Part shown: positions 21,126 to 33,514 of the stretch, piece by piece | Position numbering within the stretch: position 1 is the stretch's first letter | How the letters are laid out: each line of letters begins with the position of its first letter | Assembly: GCA_028095005.1 (NCBI GenBank) | Contig: CM051463.1 | Location: forward strand, 4,510,295 to 4,574,294 | Direction: 5' to 3' | Source: Rhynchospora pubera | Lineage: Eukaryota > Streptophyta > Magnoliopsida > Poales > Cyperaceae | DNA length: 64,000 nucleotides | Made by a program: the position numbers and the translations under genes | Notes under the pieces: generated by a model | The model's database searches: none | The model's input: the letters and a program-made list of their open reading frames with translations, nothing else | What the model was told of the DNA's origin: nothing

Positions 21126-24100
21126 AATTGTGTTCTCGAAAGAATTGGAGAATTTCAAGCGATTGTGCATTCATTTCAAGTCATTTGATCATTATAATCT
21201 ATATTTAATCTCTTTATACAGTGGAGTATATGTTAATAATCATAAAAAATTCAAAATGATTGGATCATACAAGGCAATTACGCACATAATGTGCAAAGAA
21301 TAAGCACTCTGGACAGAATTGAAGCATTTCAAACGATTGTGCTTTCATTTCAACTCATTTGATCACTATAAACTATATTTAAACTCTTTATACATGGAGA
21401 ATGAGTTTATGATCTGAAAATTCAAAAGGGTTGGATTATACATGGCAATTACGCACATAAAGTGCAAATCAAGATCGTTCTGGACAGAATTCGAGCATTT
21501 CTCGCGATTATGTATTCATTTCAAGTCATTGGATCACTATTCTCTATATTTAAGCTCTATATACAGTGGAGGATGAGTTATGATCTTAAAAATTGAAAAT
21601 AATTGGATTATACATGACAATTACCCACATATAGTGGAAATAATGTACCTTCTCTACGGAATTGGAGAGTTTCAAGTGATTGTGAATTTATTTCAAGTAA
21701 TTTAATCACTGTAATCTATATTTAATCTCATTATACCGTGGAGATTGAGTTTATGATTCTAAAAATTCGAAAGTATAAGATTATACATGGCAATTACATT
21801 CATATAGTGCAAATAATGTGTGTTCTGGACAGAATTGGAGCATTTCAAGCGATTGTGCTTTCATTTGAACTCATTTGATGACTATAATCTAAATTTAAAA
21901 TATTTATACAGAGGAGAATGAGTTTATTATCTGAAAAATTCAAAAGAGTTGGATTATACATGGCAATTACGCACATAAAGTGCAAATCAAGATCGTTCTG
22001 GACAGAATTCGAGCATTTCACGCGATTGTGTATTCATTTCAAATCATTTGATCATTATTATCTATATTTAAGCTATTTATACGGCGGAGAATGAGTTTAT
22101 GATCTTAAAAATTCAAAAGGATTGGATTATACATGGCAATTACCCACATATAATGCAAATAATGTACCTTCTCGACGGAATTGGAGAATTTCAAGCGATT
22201 GGGAATTTATTTCAAGTCATTTGATCACTATAATCTATATTTATTCTCTTTATACCGTGGAGATTGAGTTTATGATCCTAAAAATTCAAAAGTACAAGAT
22301 TATACATAGCAATTAGGTTCATATAGTGCAAATAATGTGCGTTCTGGGCAGAATTAGAGAATTTAATGCGATTGTGCATCCATTTCAAGTCATTTGATCA
22401 CTAAAATCTATATTTACGATCTTTATACAGTGAAGAATAAGTTTATAATCTGAAAAATTCAAAAAGATTGGATTATAGATGGCAATTACTCACATATAGT
22501 GCAAATAATGAGCGTTCTGGACAAAATTGGAGTATTTCACACGAATGTGCATTTATTGAAGTCAATTGATCACTATAATCTATATTTAAACTCTTTATAC
22601 AGTGGAAAATGAGTTTATGATCTAAAAAATTCAAAAGGGTTGGATTATACATGGCAATTACGCACATAAAGTGCAAATCAAGATCATTCTGGACAATATT
22701 CGAGCATTTCACGTGATGGTGTATTCATTTCAAGTCATTTGATCACTATTATCTATATTTAAGCTCTTTATACAGTGGAGAATGAATTTATGATCTTAAA
22801 AATTCAAAAGGATTGGATTATACATGGCAATTACCCACATATAGTGCAAATATGTACCTTCTCGATGGAATTAGAGAATTTCAAGCGATTGTGAATTTAT
22901 TTCAAGTCATTTGATCACTGGAATCTATATTTAATATCTTTATACAGTGGAGATTGAGTTTATGATCCTAAAAATTCAAAACTATAAGATTTTAAATGGC
23001 AATTATGTTCGTATAGTGCAAATAATGTGTGTTCTAGGCAGAATTGGAGAATTTCATGGATTGTGCATTCATTTAAAGTCATTGATCACTATAATCTATA
23101 TTAACGATCGCTATACAGTGAAAAATAAGTCTATAATCTGAAAAATTCAAAAGGATTGGATTATACATGGCAATTACGCACATAAAGAGCAAATAATGAA
23201 CGTTCTGGATAGAATTGGAGTATTTCACACGATTGTGCATTCACCGCAAGTCATTTAATCACTATAATCTATATTTAAGTTCTTTATACAGTGGAGAACA
23301 AGTTTATAATCTAACAAATTCAAAAGGATTGGATTATAAATGGCAATTACGCACACATAGTGCAAATAATGAGCATTCTGGATAGAATTGGAGCATTTCA
23401 CGTGATTATGCATTCATTTCATGCCATTTGATCACAATAATCTATATTTAAGCTCTTTATACCGTGGAGATTGAGTTTATAATCTTAATAATTCAAAAGG
23501 ATTGAATTATACTTGGAAATTTAAGCACAAAAATTACAAATAATGAGTGTTCTGGACAAAATTGGAGCTTTTCACTCGATTGTGCTTTCATTTCAAATTA
23601 TTCGTTCTCCATAATCTATATTTAAGCTCTTTATACAGTGGGAAATGAGTTTATCATCTGAATAATTGAAAAGTTTTGGATTATACAAGACAATTACGGA
23701 CATTAAGTGCAAATCAAGATAGTTCCGGACAGAATTCAAGCATTTCACGCGATTGTTTGTTCATTCCAAGTCATTTGATTACTATAATCTATATTTAATC
23801 AGTTTATACTGTGGAGAATAAGTTTATGATCTTAAAAATTTAAAAGGATTGGATTATACATGGCAATTGCCCACATTTTGTGCAAATAACGTGCCTTCTC
23901 GACGGAATTGGAGAATTTCGAGCGAATGCGAATTTATTTCAAGTCATTTGATCACTGTAATCTATATTTAATCTCTTTATAATGTGGAGATTGAGTTTAT
24001 GATCCTAAAAATTCAAAAGTATAAGATTATACATGGCAATTACGTTCATATATTGCAAATAATGTGCGTTCTGGGCAGAATTGGAGAATTTCATGCGATT

Positions 24101-26685
24101 GTGCATTCATTTCAAGTCATTTGATCACTATAATCTATATTTAAACTCTTTATACAATTGAGAATAAATTTATAATCTAAAAAATTCAAAAGAATTGGAT
24201 TATACATGGCAATTACGTACATAAACTACAAATAATGATCGTTCTAGACAGAATTGGAGCATTTTCACGTGATTGTGCATTTATTTCAAGCCAGTTGATC
24301 ACAATAATCTATATTTAAGCACTTTATACTATGGATATTGAGTTTATGATCTTCAAAATACAAAAAAATTGGATTACTGATGGCAATTACGTACATATAG
24401 TTCAAATAATGTGTGTTCTGTACAAAATTGGATAATTTCAAATGATTGTGCATTCTTTACAAGTCATTTGATCACAATAATCTACATTTAAGCTCTTTAT
24501 ACAGTGGATAATAAGTTTATAGTCTTAAAAATTCAAAAAGATTGGATTATAAATGACAATTACGCACATAAAATGCAAATATTGTGCGTTCTTGACAAAA
24601 TTGGAGCATTCCACGGAATTGTGCATTCATTTCAAGTCATTTGATCTCCATAATCTGTATTTAACCTCTTTATATCATGGAGATAGAGTTTATGATCTTT
24701 AATGTTCAACATGGTTGGATTATTCATGACAATTATGTACATAAATTGCAAATAATGTGCGTTCTCGATGAAATTGGAGAATTTCAAGCGATTGTGCATT
24801 CATTTCAAATCATTTGATAACCATAATCTATATTTAATCTCTTTATACCGTAGAGATTGAATTTATTATCTTAAAAATTAAAAAAGATTGGATTATAAAT
24901 GGAAATTACGCACGTATAGTGCAAAATAATGTGCATTCTGGACAGAATTGGAGAATTTCAAGAGATTGTGCGTTCATTTCAAGTTATTTGAATATAATAA
25001 TTTATATTTAAATTCTTTATACAGTGGAGAATGAGTTTATGATCTTAAAAATTATAAGAGTTGCATTATAAGTGGCAATTACCCACAAAATGTGCACAAT
25101 CGCTGGAAATGCTCCAATAGCGTTCCGGATTGAATTGGAGAATTCAAGCTACTATGCAATCATTTCAAGACATTTGATAACTATAATCTTTATTTAAACA
25201 CTTTGTACAGTGGAGAATATAATATAAGTTTATAATGCAGAATTGGAGCATTTCAAGCGATTGTGCATTCATCTCAAGCCATTTGATTACAATAATCTAT
25301 ATTTAAGCTCTTTATACAGTGGAGAATAAGTTTATAATCTTGAAAATTCAAAAGGATTGGATTATACATGACAATTATGCACATAAAGAGTAAATGAAGA
25401 TCGTTCAGGACAGAACTGAGGCATTTCACGTAATTCTGCATTCATTTCAAGTCATTTGATAAGAATAATCGATATTTAAAATCTTCATACAGTGAAGAAA
25501 GAATTTATGATCTTAAAAATTCGAATGGATTGGATTATTCACGGCGATTACGTTGATATAGTGCATATAATGTGTGTTCTCGACAGAATTGGAGAATTTC
25601 AAGAGATTGTGCATTCATTTCAAGTCATTTGATCACTATAATCTATATTTAAGCTCCTTATACAGTGCAGAATATATTTATAGTCTTAAAACTTCAAAAA
25701 GATTATATAATACATGGCAATTACGCACATATTGTGCAATAATGTGTGTTTTGACAGAATTGGAGATTTTCAATCAATTGTGCATTCATATCAAGTCATT
25801 TGATCACTATAATCTGTATTTAAGCATTTTATACATAGGAGAATGAGTTTATGATCTTAAAATTTCAAAAGAGTTGGATTATAAATGGCAATTACGCACA
25901 TAAAGTGGTAACCAATAGCGTTCTGGACAGAATTGGAGAATTCAAGCTATTGTGCTATCATTTCAAGTCATTTGATCACTATAATTTATATTTAATCTCT
26001 TTATTCAGTGGAGAATAAGTTTATAATCTTAAAAATTCAAAAGGTTTGTATTATACATGGCAATTATGCACATAAAGAGCAAATAATGAGTGTTTTGGAC
26101 AGAATTGGAGCATTTCTCGCTATTGTGCATTTATTTCAACCCATTTGATCACAATAATCTAATATTTAAGCTCTTAATACAGTGGAGATTGAGTTTATGA
26201 TCTTAAAAAAATACAAAAGTATTGGATTAGAAGATGGCAAGTAAGCACATATAGTGCAAATAATGCAGTTCTGGATTGAATTGGAGAATTTCAAGCGATT
26301 TTGTGTTCATTGCAAGTCATTTGATCAATACAATTTATATTTAAGCTCTTTATATAGTGGATAATGTTTTTAATAATAAAAACTCAAAAAGATTGGATTA
26401 TACAAGGCAATTAAGCGCATAAGGTGCAAATAATGAGCGTTCTGTACAAAATTGGAGCATTTTCACGCTATTGTACATTCATTTCAACTCATTTGATCAC
26501 TATAATCTATATTTAAGTTTTTTATATACAGAGGAGAATGAGTTTATGATCTTAAAAATTCAAAAAAGTTGGATTATAAATGACAATTACGCACATAAAG
26601 TGGTAATCAAATGCGTTCTGGACAGAATTGGAGAATTCAAGCTATTGTGCAATCATTTCAAGCCATTTGATCACTACTAGCAGCA
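21126..26685 (-). repeat. Satellite array, right arm, inverted, monomer about 172 bp
   Basis: About 32 tandem monomers of the same satellite in the opposite orientation. Typical phrases are GATCACTATAATCTATATTT, TTTATACAGTGGAGAATGAG, GGATTATACATGGCAATTAC and TTCTGGACAGAATTGGAGCA. Read on the other strand these match the left arm, but the arms are clearly diverged subfamilies. The best conserved block between arms is GGATTATACATGGYAATTAC followed by GCRYATAAA. The array stops abruptly near 26685. Confidence 0.92.
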
Positions 26686-28429
26686 ATTTTCGCTTAATGT
26701 GCCGGCAATTTTTAAATATATAAATCAAGTTATAATTAAAATAATTATATTATTGCATGAAGTTCAATTACAAACTACTTAATGTTTTTTCTAATATTTC
26801 ACTTTTTACAATGTATAATAGAATTCAAAATAAAAATAATAATTGGGACAATTTCTTATTTCTTATCTTAATCTTATAATCTTATAAAAAACACAATATA
26901 TTATTGGATGAAGAGTTATGGAACTCAGAGAAAAAATAATGAAAAATAAAATACAGACCGCACAATTTCCCTTGATGAATTAGTGATCTAGACATAAATT
27001 TCATCATCATCAATTTATACACGCACCTGGCACATTGTATCTTTAGAAAGATTTTTGTAGAAATAAGAAAATAAAAAACTTCTAAATCTGACATTAAAAT
27101 TCGTTTATCCTACCCGTACCGTATTCGATAAGACGGGTATGAGTAAGATTTTATTTTCGTTAGCCAAACAAGTAAGGGTACGGATAAAGGAAAATTTTCG
27201 TTAACTTTTCGAGTACGGGTACGGGTAAGAGCTATTTCGTATCCATTATCTAACTGATAATATTTCACAAACATATATGTATATATAATCAAGTTTTCAG
27301 CATATTTCATAAGGTATGTTATTTCATTTCGATTTTCATTCAAATTTATTTATGATGATGAAAAAACTAATTTACACTCTATATTATATTATAATTTATA
27401 ATTAGTTATATAGATTTTTTTTAATTCAATTGATATGAGAATAAATTAATTTTTGTTATATCTAAAATACTATCTAAATATTTTACTTTATCTATATATT
27501 TATTTGATATTAATTATTTAGCGCATTATATATTTTTATGAAATTAATAATATTATCATTATACATTATGTACAGTTATCTTACCCTTACCGTTAATTCA
27601 TAGTTTGTACTATCTAACAAGGCAACATATCATTTACTTTGACCCATTTAGTTATAGTTATAGAAGAATAATAGTTGAAAGTATTTTTAAATACCAATAC
27701 TGCGCTTGTGTATCGGATTGTCTAGCGGTTGTACACTGGTGTTTGTGTATCAGAAGCAACAAAATTGACAGCACACCAGTGGTCCTCTGCGTTTCACCTA
27801 TTGTATTATGGCACTTGGAGTTTATTCATTAGCTTAGGAATTAGGGGATTCTAAGGTCTTTAATATATATATCATAAGTGACTGCTGTAACAAGAGATTA
27901 GACAATAGAAATCAGATACAATGATATTCTGGCAATTTCATGTTTTTATACCTTTACCAGTATATTTACCAGTTTACAATCACAATTGTATTTTGGGTTT
28001 TAACAGGTGACATGCACAGAAATATTACCCTAACAATTGCATTATCAATCAGCAGCCCCTCTCATACTTGCGATCTCTATCCCCAGGATTTCCTTCTAAT
28101 AACCAAAACATCAAAACAAACAACATCTCGCACAAATATCAGAACAGGATTAAAGACAGAGAGCAGTAATATCGAGAACATCTCTGGTAATCCTCTACCA
28201 ACATAAGATAAAGACACAAGGACAAAATCAAAATCTCACATAATGCATGGAGTACTTGAATGATATATATTATTTCAATGAACAATATCGAAGTGGAACA
28301 TTTCATGTTTGATACTGTCCATCAATTTCTTGAAAAATACAGAAAGTTCAAAACTAGGAAAAAATATAAAAGTTCAAAAGCATGGAGTACATTTCATGTT
28401 TTATTATTTTGTTTTTTGTTTTTTTTTTT
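26686..28429. other. Intergenic
   Basis: No gene recognised. The stretch 27105-27240 is rich in TACCCGTACC/GGGTACGGGTA motifs, resembling hAT subterminal sequence, with a further cttacccttaccg at 27580-27592, but I could not define ends. Confidence 0.4.
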
Positions 28430-28660
28430 TTTTGTAAAAGCAGGGTTGACAACCCTTCGATATTGTGCCCAATAAGGACCAGACCCTTCCTGAGTAAGGT
28501 TAGCAAAGTCAAGTGCAGATCAGACTCCGGGTAGAAACTTGATTTGTTTGACAACATCAATTTTACCAGTTCCATGCCAGTAATGCAAATCCTTGGCATC
28601 AACCCAAACCAAAAAAAGAAATTCCTTCTTGTGTCCAATTCAAAATTAGACACATTAGTA
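28430..28660 (-). pseudogene. Cytochrome P450 fragment (CYP72-clan-like)
   Basis: On the minus strand the frame reads NFFFWFGLMPRICITGMEL, then NKSSFY, then LLRKGLVLI. After a shift and loss of a few codons it reads WAQYRRVVNPAF. These match the region of CYP72-clan enzymes around the WFG.PRI stretch and the W..HRRI.NPAF helix C motif, where an acidic GE.W stretch normally lies between. Haem-binding and other C-terminal parts are absent. The fragment stops at a long A run (minus strand). It is a dead gene piece. The family is a judgement from motif memory; a search would settle it. Confidence 0.6.
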
Positions 28661-29589
28661 AGTAAATTTAGTTTTTGTATTCAAAGAGGAGAATGCTACT
28701 AATTACATTTGTACCATGGTCTAATATACCTTCTTGAATTTGAGTGTGGGTGCAAAACTACGTTTTGAATGGAGGGGGACGATGATGTTTAGCGAGGTGT
28801 TTGGTTAGATTGAATTTCGACTGGTAGTAGTTGCTATTTTGTTGAATTCATGTATGTGTTTATAAAGGTATAGTCATGGGTAAGCAAGGAGAAATCCGAA
28901 CCAATAATACTCTTTAACACTGGTGCTAATGATAATCCATCGAATTAGACTCAAAATAAACCAAATCAAATTGAATAATTCATCGAATTTTATATTTCTA
29001 ATTAATAAATCATGAAAACAAATAAAACACACCTAAATATGTGTTTTATGGTGGAGCTATTGTTTCCTCTTACAATTTGCTGGAACCAAAAAACAAAATA
29101 ACATAAGTGAATGATTGAATAGAGTGGTCAATTTGAACAAATATGAAAATAAAACCGATTGAATATAGCAATTAGGGAAAAAAAAGATACTATCGATTTG
29201 CTCATCTGAACCCAGTGCGAGAAGCATCCTACGAAATTAAATAACGAAGGAATTGTCATCCGACGGCAAAATGAAATTTCGAAATCGTGCACCACGTACT
29301 TTCCATTTTTCTGCTAGTAATTAAGGAAATAAAAGAGAGCGGAAAATGAATTGAAAATATTAAAGAAATTTGATTGAGGACAAACCATAGCCAAGAGACC
29401 AGTACCCACACTATACAGTGAATGAGCACTGTTGAGTAATAAAAGAATACATAAGAAGTCAATAACCTTGTTGAAATTGAAGATGATATCCATCTCACAA
29501 ATATTCTTGAAGCATTTATCAAGGGTTTGCACAAAGACTACAACAAATATGCTTACAATTAGCCCCAATCATTACAATTTGTGGAAATT
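28661..29589. other. Intergenic
   Basis: No gene recognised between the P450 fragment and the LINE target duplication. Confidence 0.5.
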
Positions 29590-29703
29590 GTGCAACTATA
29601 ATTTCTTTTTTAGAGTAAGTCTTGATAGCGGCTATCAAGCGAGAAGAAAGAAAAAGAACTAAAACAAAACAAAGACACCAGAAACCAGAACAGACAGGAT
29701 GGC

Positions 29704-31497
29704 TCAGCAGGCCTTCTCGAATAGGCTATGTTGCATCAGCAGCCAGTGCAATATAGAATTAACTCCTCTTTCCTCCCTCTTAAAGATTCTGTTATTTCTT
29801 TCTAGCCAAAGAGCCCAAATGGTTGTGAGAATGATGGCGCAGTTTGAGTTGTGCCTGTCGAAAGCCTGTATCATTACAGTTTGAACACCCTGCAGAATGG
29901 AAGGAATCTGAGTAGGGAAGAAGCCCCTCACTCTGTTCCAAAGCTCCACCGAAAAGGAGCAATGACAGAACAAATGATCAGTCGTTTCAAGAAGATTCTG
30001 CTTGCAAAGAGCACAACCCTCCTCAAAAGGAATGTTTCTCTTTAACAGTGCATCTTGAGTGAGGATCCTATTATGGAACAACAGTACAGAGAATATCTTG
30101 ATTGTTGGAGGAACTTTCACCTTCCAGAGTGCATGACCAGCAAATCTTGTCTTACCAGCAAAAACTAGCGAGTGATAAGCACTTTTGACTGAGAAAAGAC
30201 CAGTAGAATTCCAGTTCCATACCACGCTGTCAGAACTATTAGCAATTAAGGAAGAATGCAAGAGTGAGAAAGCCAAATGAATATGGAATTGCCAGGGCCT
30301 TGGAGAAACTGCAGCAGGATTAGAGAGAGCTTTGTAGACCGTCAGCTTTGGGTTTAGAGGCTTTGTAGAGTTGCTAAAGAAAAATTGGTGACCAGCACCC
30401 CAGTTGGCGTACCAGAACAAAATTTTCTTACCATCTGCAACTTTTGTTGTTGTAGCAATGGTGAAGATATGTCTTAAGCTTAAGAGATCCTTCCAAAAAA
30501 AGGAACCAAGAGTGTTCCAAGTCAAGGGAGCAGTGTTGTTTCTTGAAGAAATGAGGAGGTGAACTATAGTTGACCATTGGGATGAAGGTTTAGCAACCAG
30601 TAACCAGAGCCATTTCAACATGAGAGAGATGTTCATCATCCTCAAGTTCATCACCCCCAAACCTCCTAAATCTTTGGGTAAGCACACTCTGTCCCAAGCC
30701 AACAATGGTATTCCAGTACCTCTGTCAGTTCCTTTACCCCAGAGGAAATTCCTTCTCCGTTTATCGATTTCCTTAATTACCCATGCGGGGAGTTTAAACA
30801 CTGACATGAAGAAGATTGGTAGTGCCGAAAGTACAGAAGAAACCAGTGTTAGACGCCCTGCACGCGACAGTAGTTTAGATTTCCAACCAGCCAGCTTTTT
30901 GTCTATTTTTTCGATCAAACCCTGAAAAATTTGGCGTGTTGGTCTCGAAGCTGTGAGGGGCAAGCCAAGGTAAGTCAAGGGGAGGTAGGAATGTTCACAT
31001 AACAAAATATGCTCTATGTTTGCAATAGCTATTGGAGACAGATTGAAGGGTACAAAAGTTGATTTAGCTAAATTAAGCTTAAGCCCAGAGCACAAGGAGA
31101 ACAAGGTTAGAGTTAACTTGAGAGTTTGTATCGCCTTTCCCTTTGCAGTACAAAAGATAAGAGTGTCGTCAGCGTATTGCAGGATGTGGAAGGGAGATGT
31201 AAGTCGATTAGAGATAGTGAACGGCACTGAAACAGCAACAGCTTGACACATCCTAGCCAGCACATCCGCTACAATGATGAAAAGAAAAGGGGATAACGGG
31301 TCTCCCTGTCGCAGGCCTTGTTGATGTTGAAAAATAGATCCCACCTGTCCATTTAATAAAACCGCCGAAGTGGAAGTTGAGAGTAGTAGCTTGATCCACG
31401 AGATGAAATTATGGGGAAAGCCAAACACCTCCAGAACTCTAAAAAGGAACGTCCAGTTGACCGTATCAAACACTTTGAAAAAGTCCAATTTCAGCAA
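29704..31497 (-). pseudogene. LINE reverse transcriptase, C-terminal two-thirds
   Basis: A 597-codon open piece of LINE ORF2. RT motif A is at residues 3-15 (KLDFFKVFDTVNW), motif B at 61-73 (GLRQGDPLSPFLF) and the catalytic YADD at 108-111. The central part has WKSKLLSRAGR and RRNFLWG, standard in plant L1 elements. The C-terminal part has the RVT-type zinc region (LWKVKVPPTIKIFSVLLFHN; CALC, then H.FCHC), about residues 455-520. The start Met is arbitrary because the frame is cut upstream by the SINE insertion. The enzyme would copy the LINE RNA at the nicked target. Confidence 0.9.
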
Positions 31498-31526
31498 GAT
31501 TTTAGGTTGTTTACAGTTAACTAAGT

Positions 31527-31716
31527 CTCTAAGCCTTTTATCCCAAACAAGTTGGGGTAGGCTAGAAATGACACCCCGACCCTGGTCATTTCTTGTATAT
31601 ATGGCTGAGTTTTTTACGCTGGCTCGCCAAGCCTATCGCAAGCATGCGGGCTTGAACCCTGGACCTCTTAGAAGAGAGCCAAGTGCTCTTACCACCTGAG
31701 CTACTAGACCACATGC
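31527..31716 (-). mobile_element. tRNA-derived SINE inside the LINE
   Basis: A 190-bp insertion flanked by the perfect 15-bp duplication TACAGTTAACTAAGT (31512-31526 and 31717-31731). On the minus strand it starts with a tRNA-like part that has an A box (TAGCTCAGGTGG, 31692-31703) and a B box (GGTTCAAGCCC, 31648-31658), the RNA polymerase III promoter. The 3' part ends CCCCAACTTGTTTGGGATAA, a plant SINE tail type similar to the remnant at 37279. It is younger than the LINE it interrupts. It is not a functional tRNA gene. Confidence 0.92.
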
Positions 31717-31731
31717 TACAGTTAACTAAGT

Positions 31732-32356
31732 GAGATACAATTTCCCTCGCACCCAGGAAATTTTCCTGTAACATTCTTCCTTTGATGAACCCTGATTGCG
31801 CTAACGAGACTAGGTTATTAATCTGTGAAGCAATTCTCGTAGCTAGTACTTTGCTAATCAACTTAGGGAGATAGTTAATTACACTTATTGGTCGAAAGTC
31901 TGATATTTTAGAGGCTGTTTCATGTTTTGGCAGTACAGTTATGTGTGCTAAATTTAAACCTTGAAGGTTCAAGGTACCCCTGTACAGATCCTGAAAGACT
32001 CGAAGCAAATCTCCTTTAATGAGATCCCATTTGACTTTCGCAAATTCATTAGGTAGACCATCCGGTCCTGAAGCTTTATTATCAGCAAGATTGCAAACTG
32101 CCCTTTTTATTTCAAAAGGAGAAAAGGGAGAACTTAGGTGAATAAGTGTATGTCTAAGTTCATATAGAGATTCAATTGAGCATGGAATAGTGGCTGTTGT
32201 AGCACCCGGCAAATTCTGGTAAAAAGCCGTGAAGGCATGGAGTATTTCCTTAGGGTTTGTAATGATACTGCCATCAGATTCTAGCATTGATACAGTTTTT
32301 TTTTCTGAGCTTGGCTGACGCAGTTGCATGAAAATATCGAGTATTCCTGTCACCAC
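31732..32356 (-). pseudogene. LINE reverse transcriptase, N-terminal part
   Basis: LINE ORF2 sequence upstream of the SINE: FEIKRAVCNLADNKASGPDG, then HITVLPKHETASKISDFRPI, ISVINYLPKLISKVLATRI and QSGFIKGRMLQENFLGAREI. This is the RT fingers region just before motif A. The frame breaks again near 32345; beyond it, in another frame, the plant L1 phrase RARIQWLKCGDR is visible (about 32345-32390). Confidence 0.85.
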
Positions 32357-32678
32357 ACTTTAGCCATTGTATTCTGGCCCTCTGATGCCATCTTGATTCA
32401 ATAATATTTGCTAGTTGAAAAGCATGTTGCCTTAAAAGAATTCTAACCTGCAACTCTAATGAGGAAAGGTTTCTTTTTTCCTCTAAGGAATCTAGCAGGC
32501 TGATAAAAGATTTGGCATTGGTTAAGTGAACATTGACAAAGGGAAAAGTCGATTTATGCTAGGAATTCAGATGCTTCTGTAACAGGCTGTTTTTGAGATT
32601 GAACTTTTGAGCAGCTGGGAGTGAAACATTTGCGTCCCAAGTATGACTTGTGATGTTGTGGAAATCATCAAATTGGAA

Positions 32679-33242
32679 TCAAAATTTTTCTAGCCTCAAA
32701 CGTTTTGGGATCGTGGGTGGTTGTTTGCAATGCAGAAGAAAAGGCACATGATCAGAAACTACCGTTGGCAAGGCCATCAAGGTGAGAGCTGGATAAAAGG
32801 AGAGCCAGTGTGGAGAAAGCAAGGTACGATCCAGCCTTGATAACACAGGCTGCGGTTGTTTATTGGACCAAGTGAATTGTTTGTTAGCTAGGGGTACATC
32901 AAACAGAAGACTATCTCTGATAAAATCATTTATTAACTTCATTTGAGAAAAGTCAGTTGCTATGGAGGATCTGTCATTCATCCAACGTACCACATTGAAA
33001 TCCCCTAAGACTACCCAAGGTACATCTTGCAGGCTATTAATAAATTCCAGTTCTTTAAAAAAACCTGCTCTAAACATTGATGAGTTAGGGCCATACACAT
33101 TTGTCACTAAAAAGGTGGTGGTTGAGCGGTGGTGGTTGAAGCGGTGGAAGGTTTGCGCCGGCGCTGGACGAGTGTCCAGCCGTTGTTCTCCATGAATCGC
33201 CTTTCGAGTCGCCTTTCGAATCGCCTCCTTGTTTTCGTGCAA
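32679..33242 (-). pseudogene. LINE endonuclease fragment with truncated 5' side
   Basis: Shows the C-terminal half of an apurinic-type endonuclease: VVLGDFNVVR, FTWSNKQPQPVLSRLDR and VVSDHVPFLLHC. The first half of the endonuclease is missing. Upstream of about 33108 the DNA does not look like endonuclease. In another frame, from an ATG at 33195, it reads MENNGWTLVQRRRKP, which resembles the start of a plant LINE ORF1. This suggests that the ORF1 body and the endonuclease start were deleted, joining the element 5' end to mid-endonuclease. Confidence 0.8.
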
Positions 33243-33413
33243 CTATAATTTCAAAAGGACTTCTCGCAAGTTCCACCAGAGACTAAGGCCTTGGTTTATC
33301 AAACATGAAAATTGAAAATTTAGGCTTGTTTCTGGAAAAATTAAGTGATTTCATGATTTCAAATATAAAGCCATTACAGAAAAGTTTGAAAGGTAAAAAA
33401 ATAAACTAATCAC

Positions 33414-33511
33414 CTCTGTAGACATAGGGACGATCTCCTAACTTCTCTGGCGGCTGAAGCTGGAAGTTGATGGGTTTACGATCGCAGCACAATTCCGCTT
33501 TTCGCTCTAGC
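33414..33511 (-). pseudogene. Possible orphan coding exon, unknown family
   Basis: The minus strand has an acceptor-like CTAG, an open stretch containing CCDRKPINFQLQPPEKLGDR followed by PYVYR, and a donor-like AGAG|GTGATT at 33414. The composition looks like real protein, unlike the surrounding AT-rich DNA. I do not recognise the family and found no partner exons; the LINE inserted immediately downstream. It may be a relic exon of a lost gene or chance. Confidence 0.25.
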
Positions 33512-33514
33512 GAA

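Larger units (their letters stand above)
29606..33236 (-). mobile_element. Dead L1-type LINE with 16-bp target duplication
   Basis: The element lies between perfect copies of GTGCAACTATAATTTC (29590-29605 and 33237-33252). Its 3' end is at the left, with a short A run (TTTTTT on the plus strand at about 29606). It keeps part of an endonuclease, a reverse transcriptase and a C-terminal zinc-type domain. Frame breaks, an internal SINE (31527-31716) and a shortened 5' region show that it is inactive. At 3.6 kb it is shorter than intact plant L1 elements, which are commonly around 6 kb. Confidence 0.92.

Noticed and set aside
16190..26685. CRISPR-like array or protein-coding repeats
   Set aside because: Monomers are contiguous and diverged, with no spacers; the genome is a plant. 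Short open frames are repeat shadows.
31648..31703. tRNA gene on the minus strand
   Set aside because: A and B boxes are present but within a 190-bp SINE with a target duplication; no closed acceptor stem.
33100..33125. Spliced LINE RNA as the origin of the 5' junction
   Set aside because: The splice-acceptor-like CTTTTTAG is still present at the junction; splicing would have removed it.
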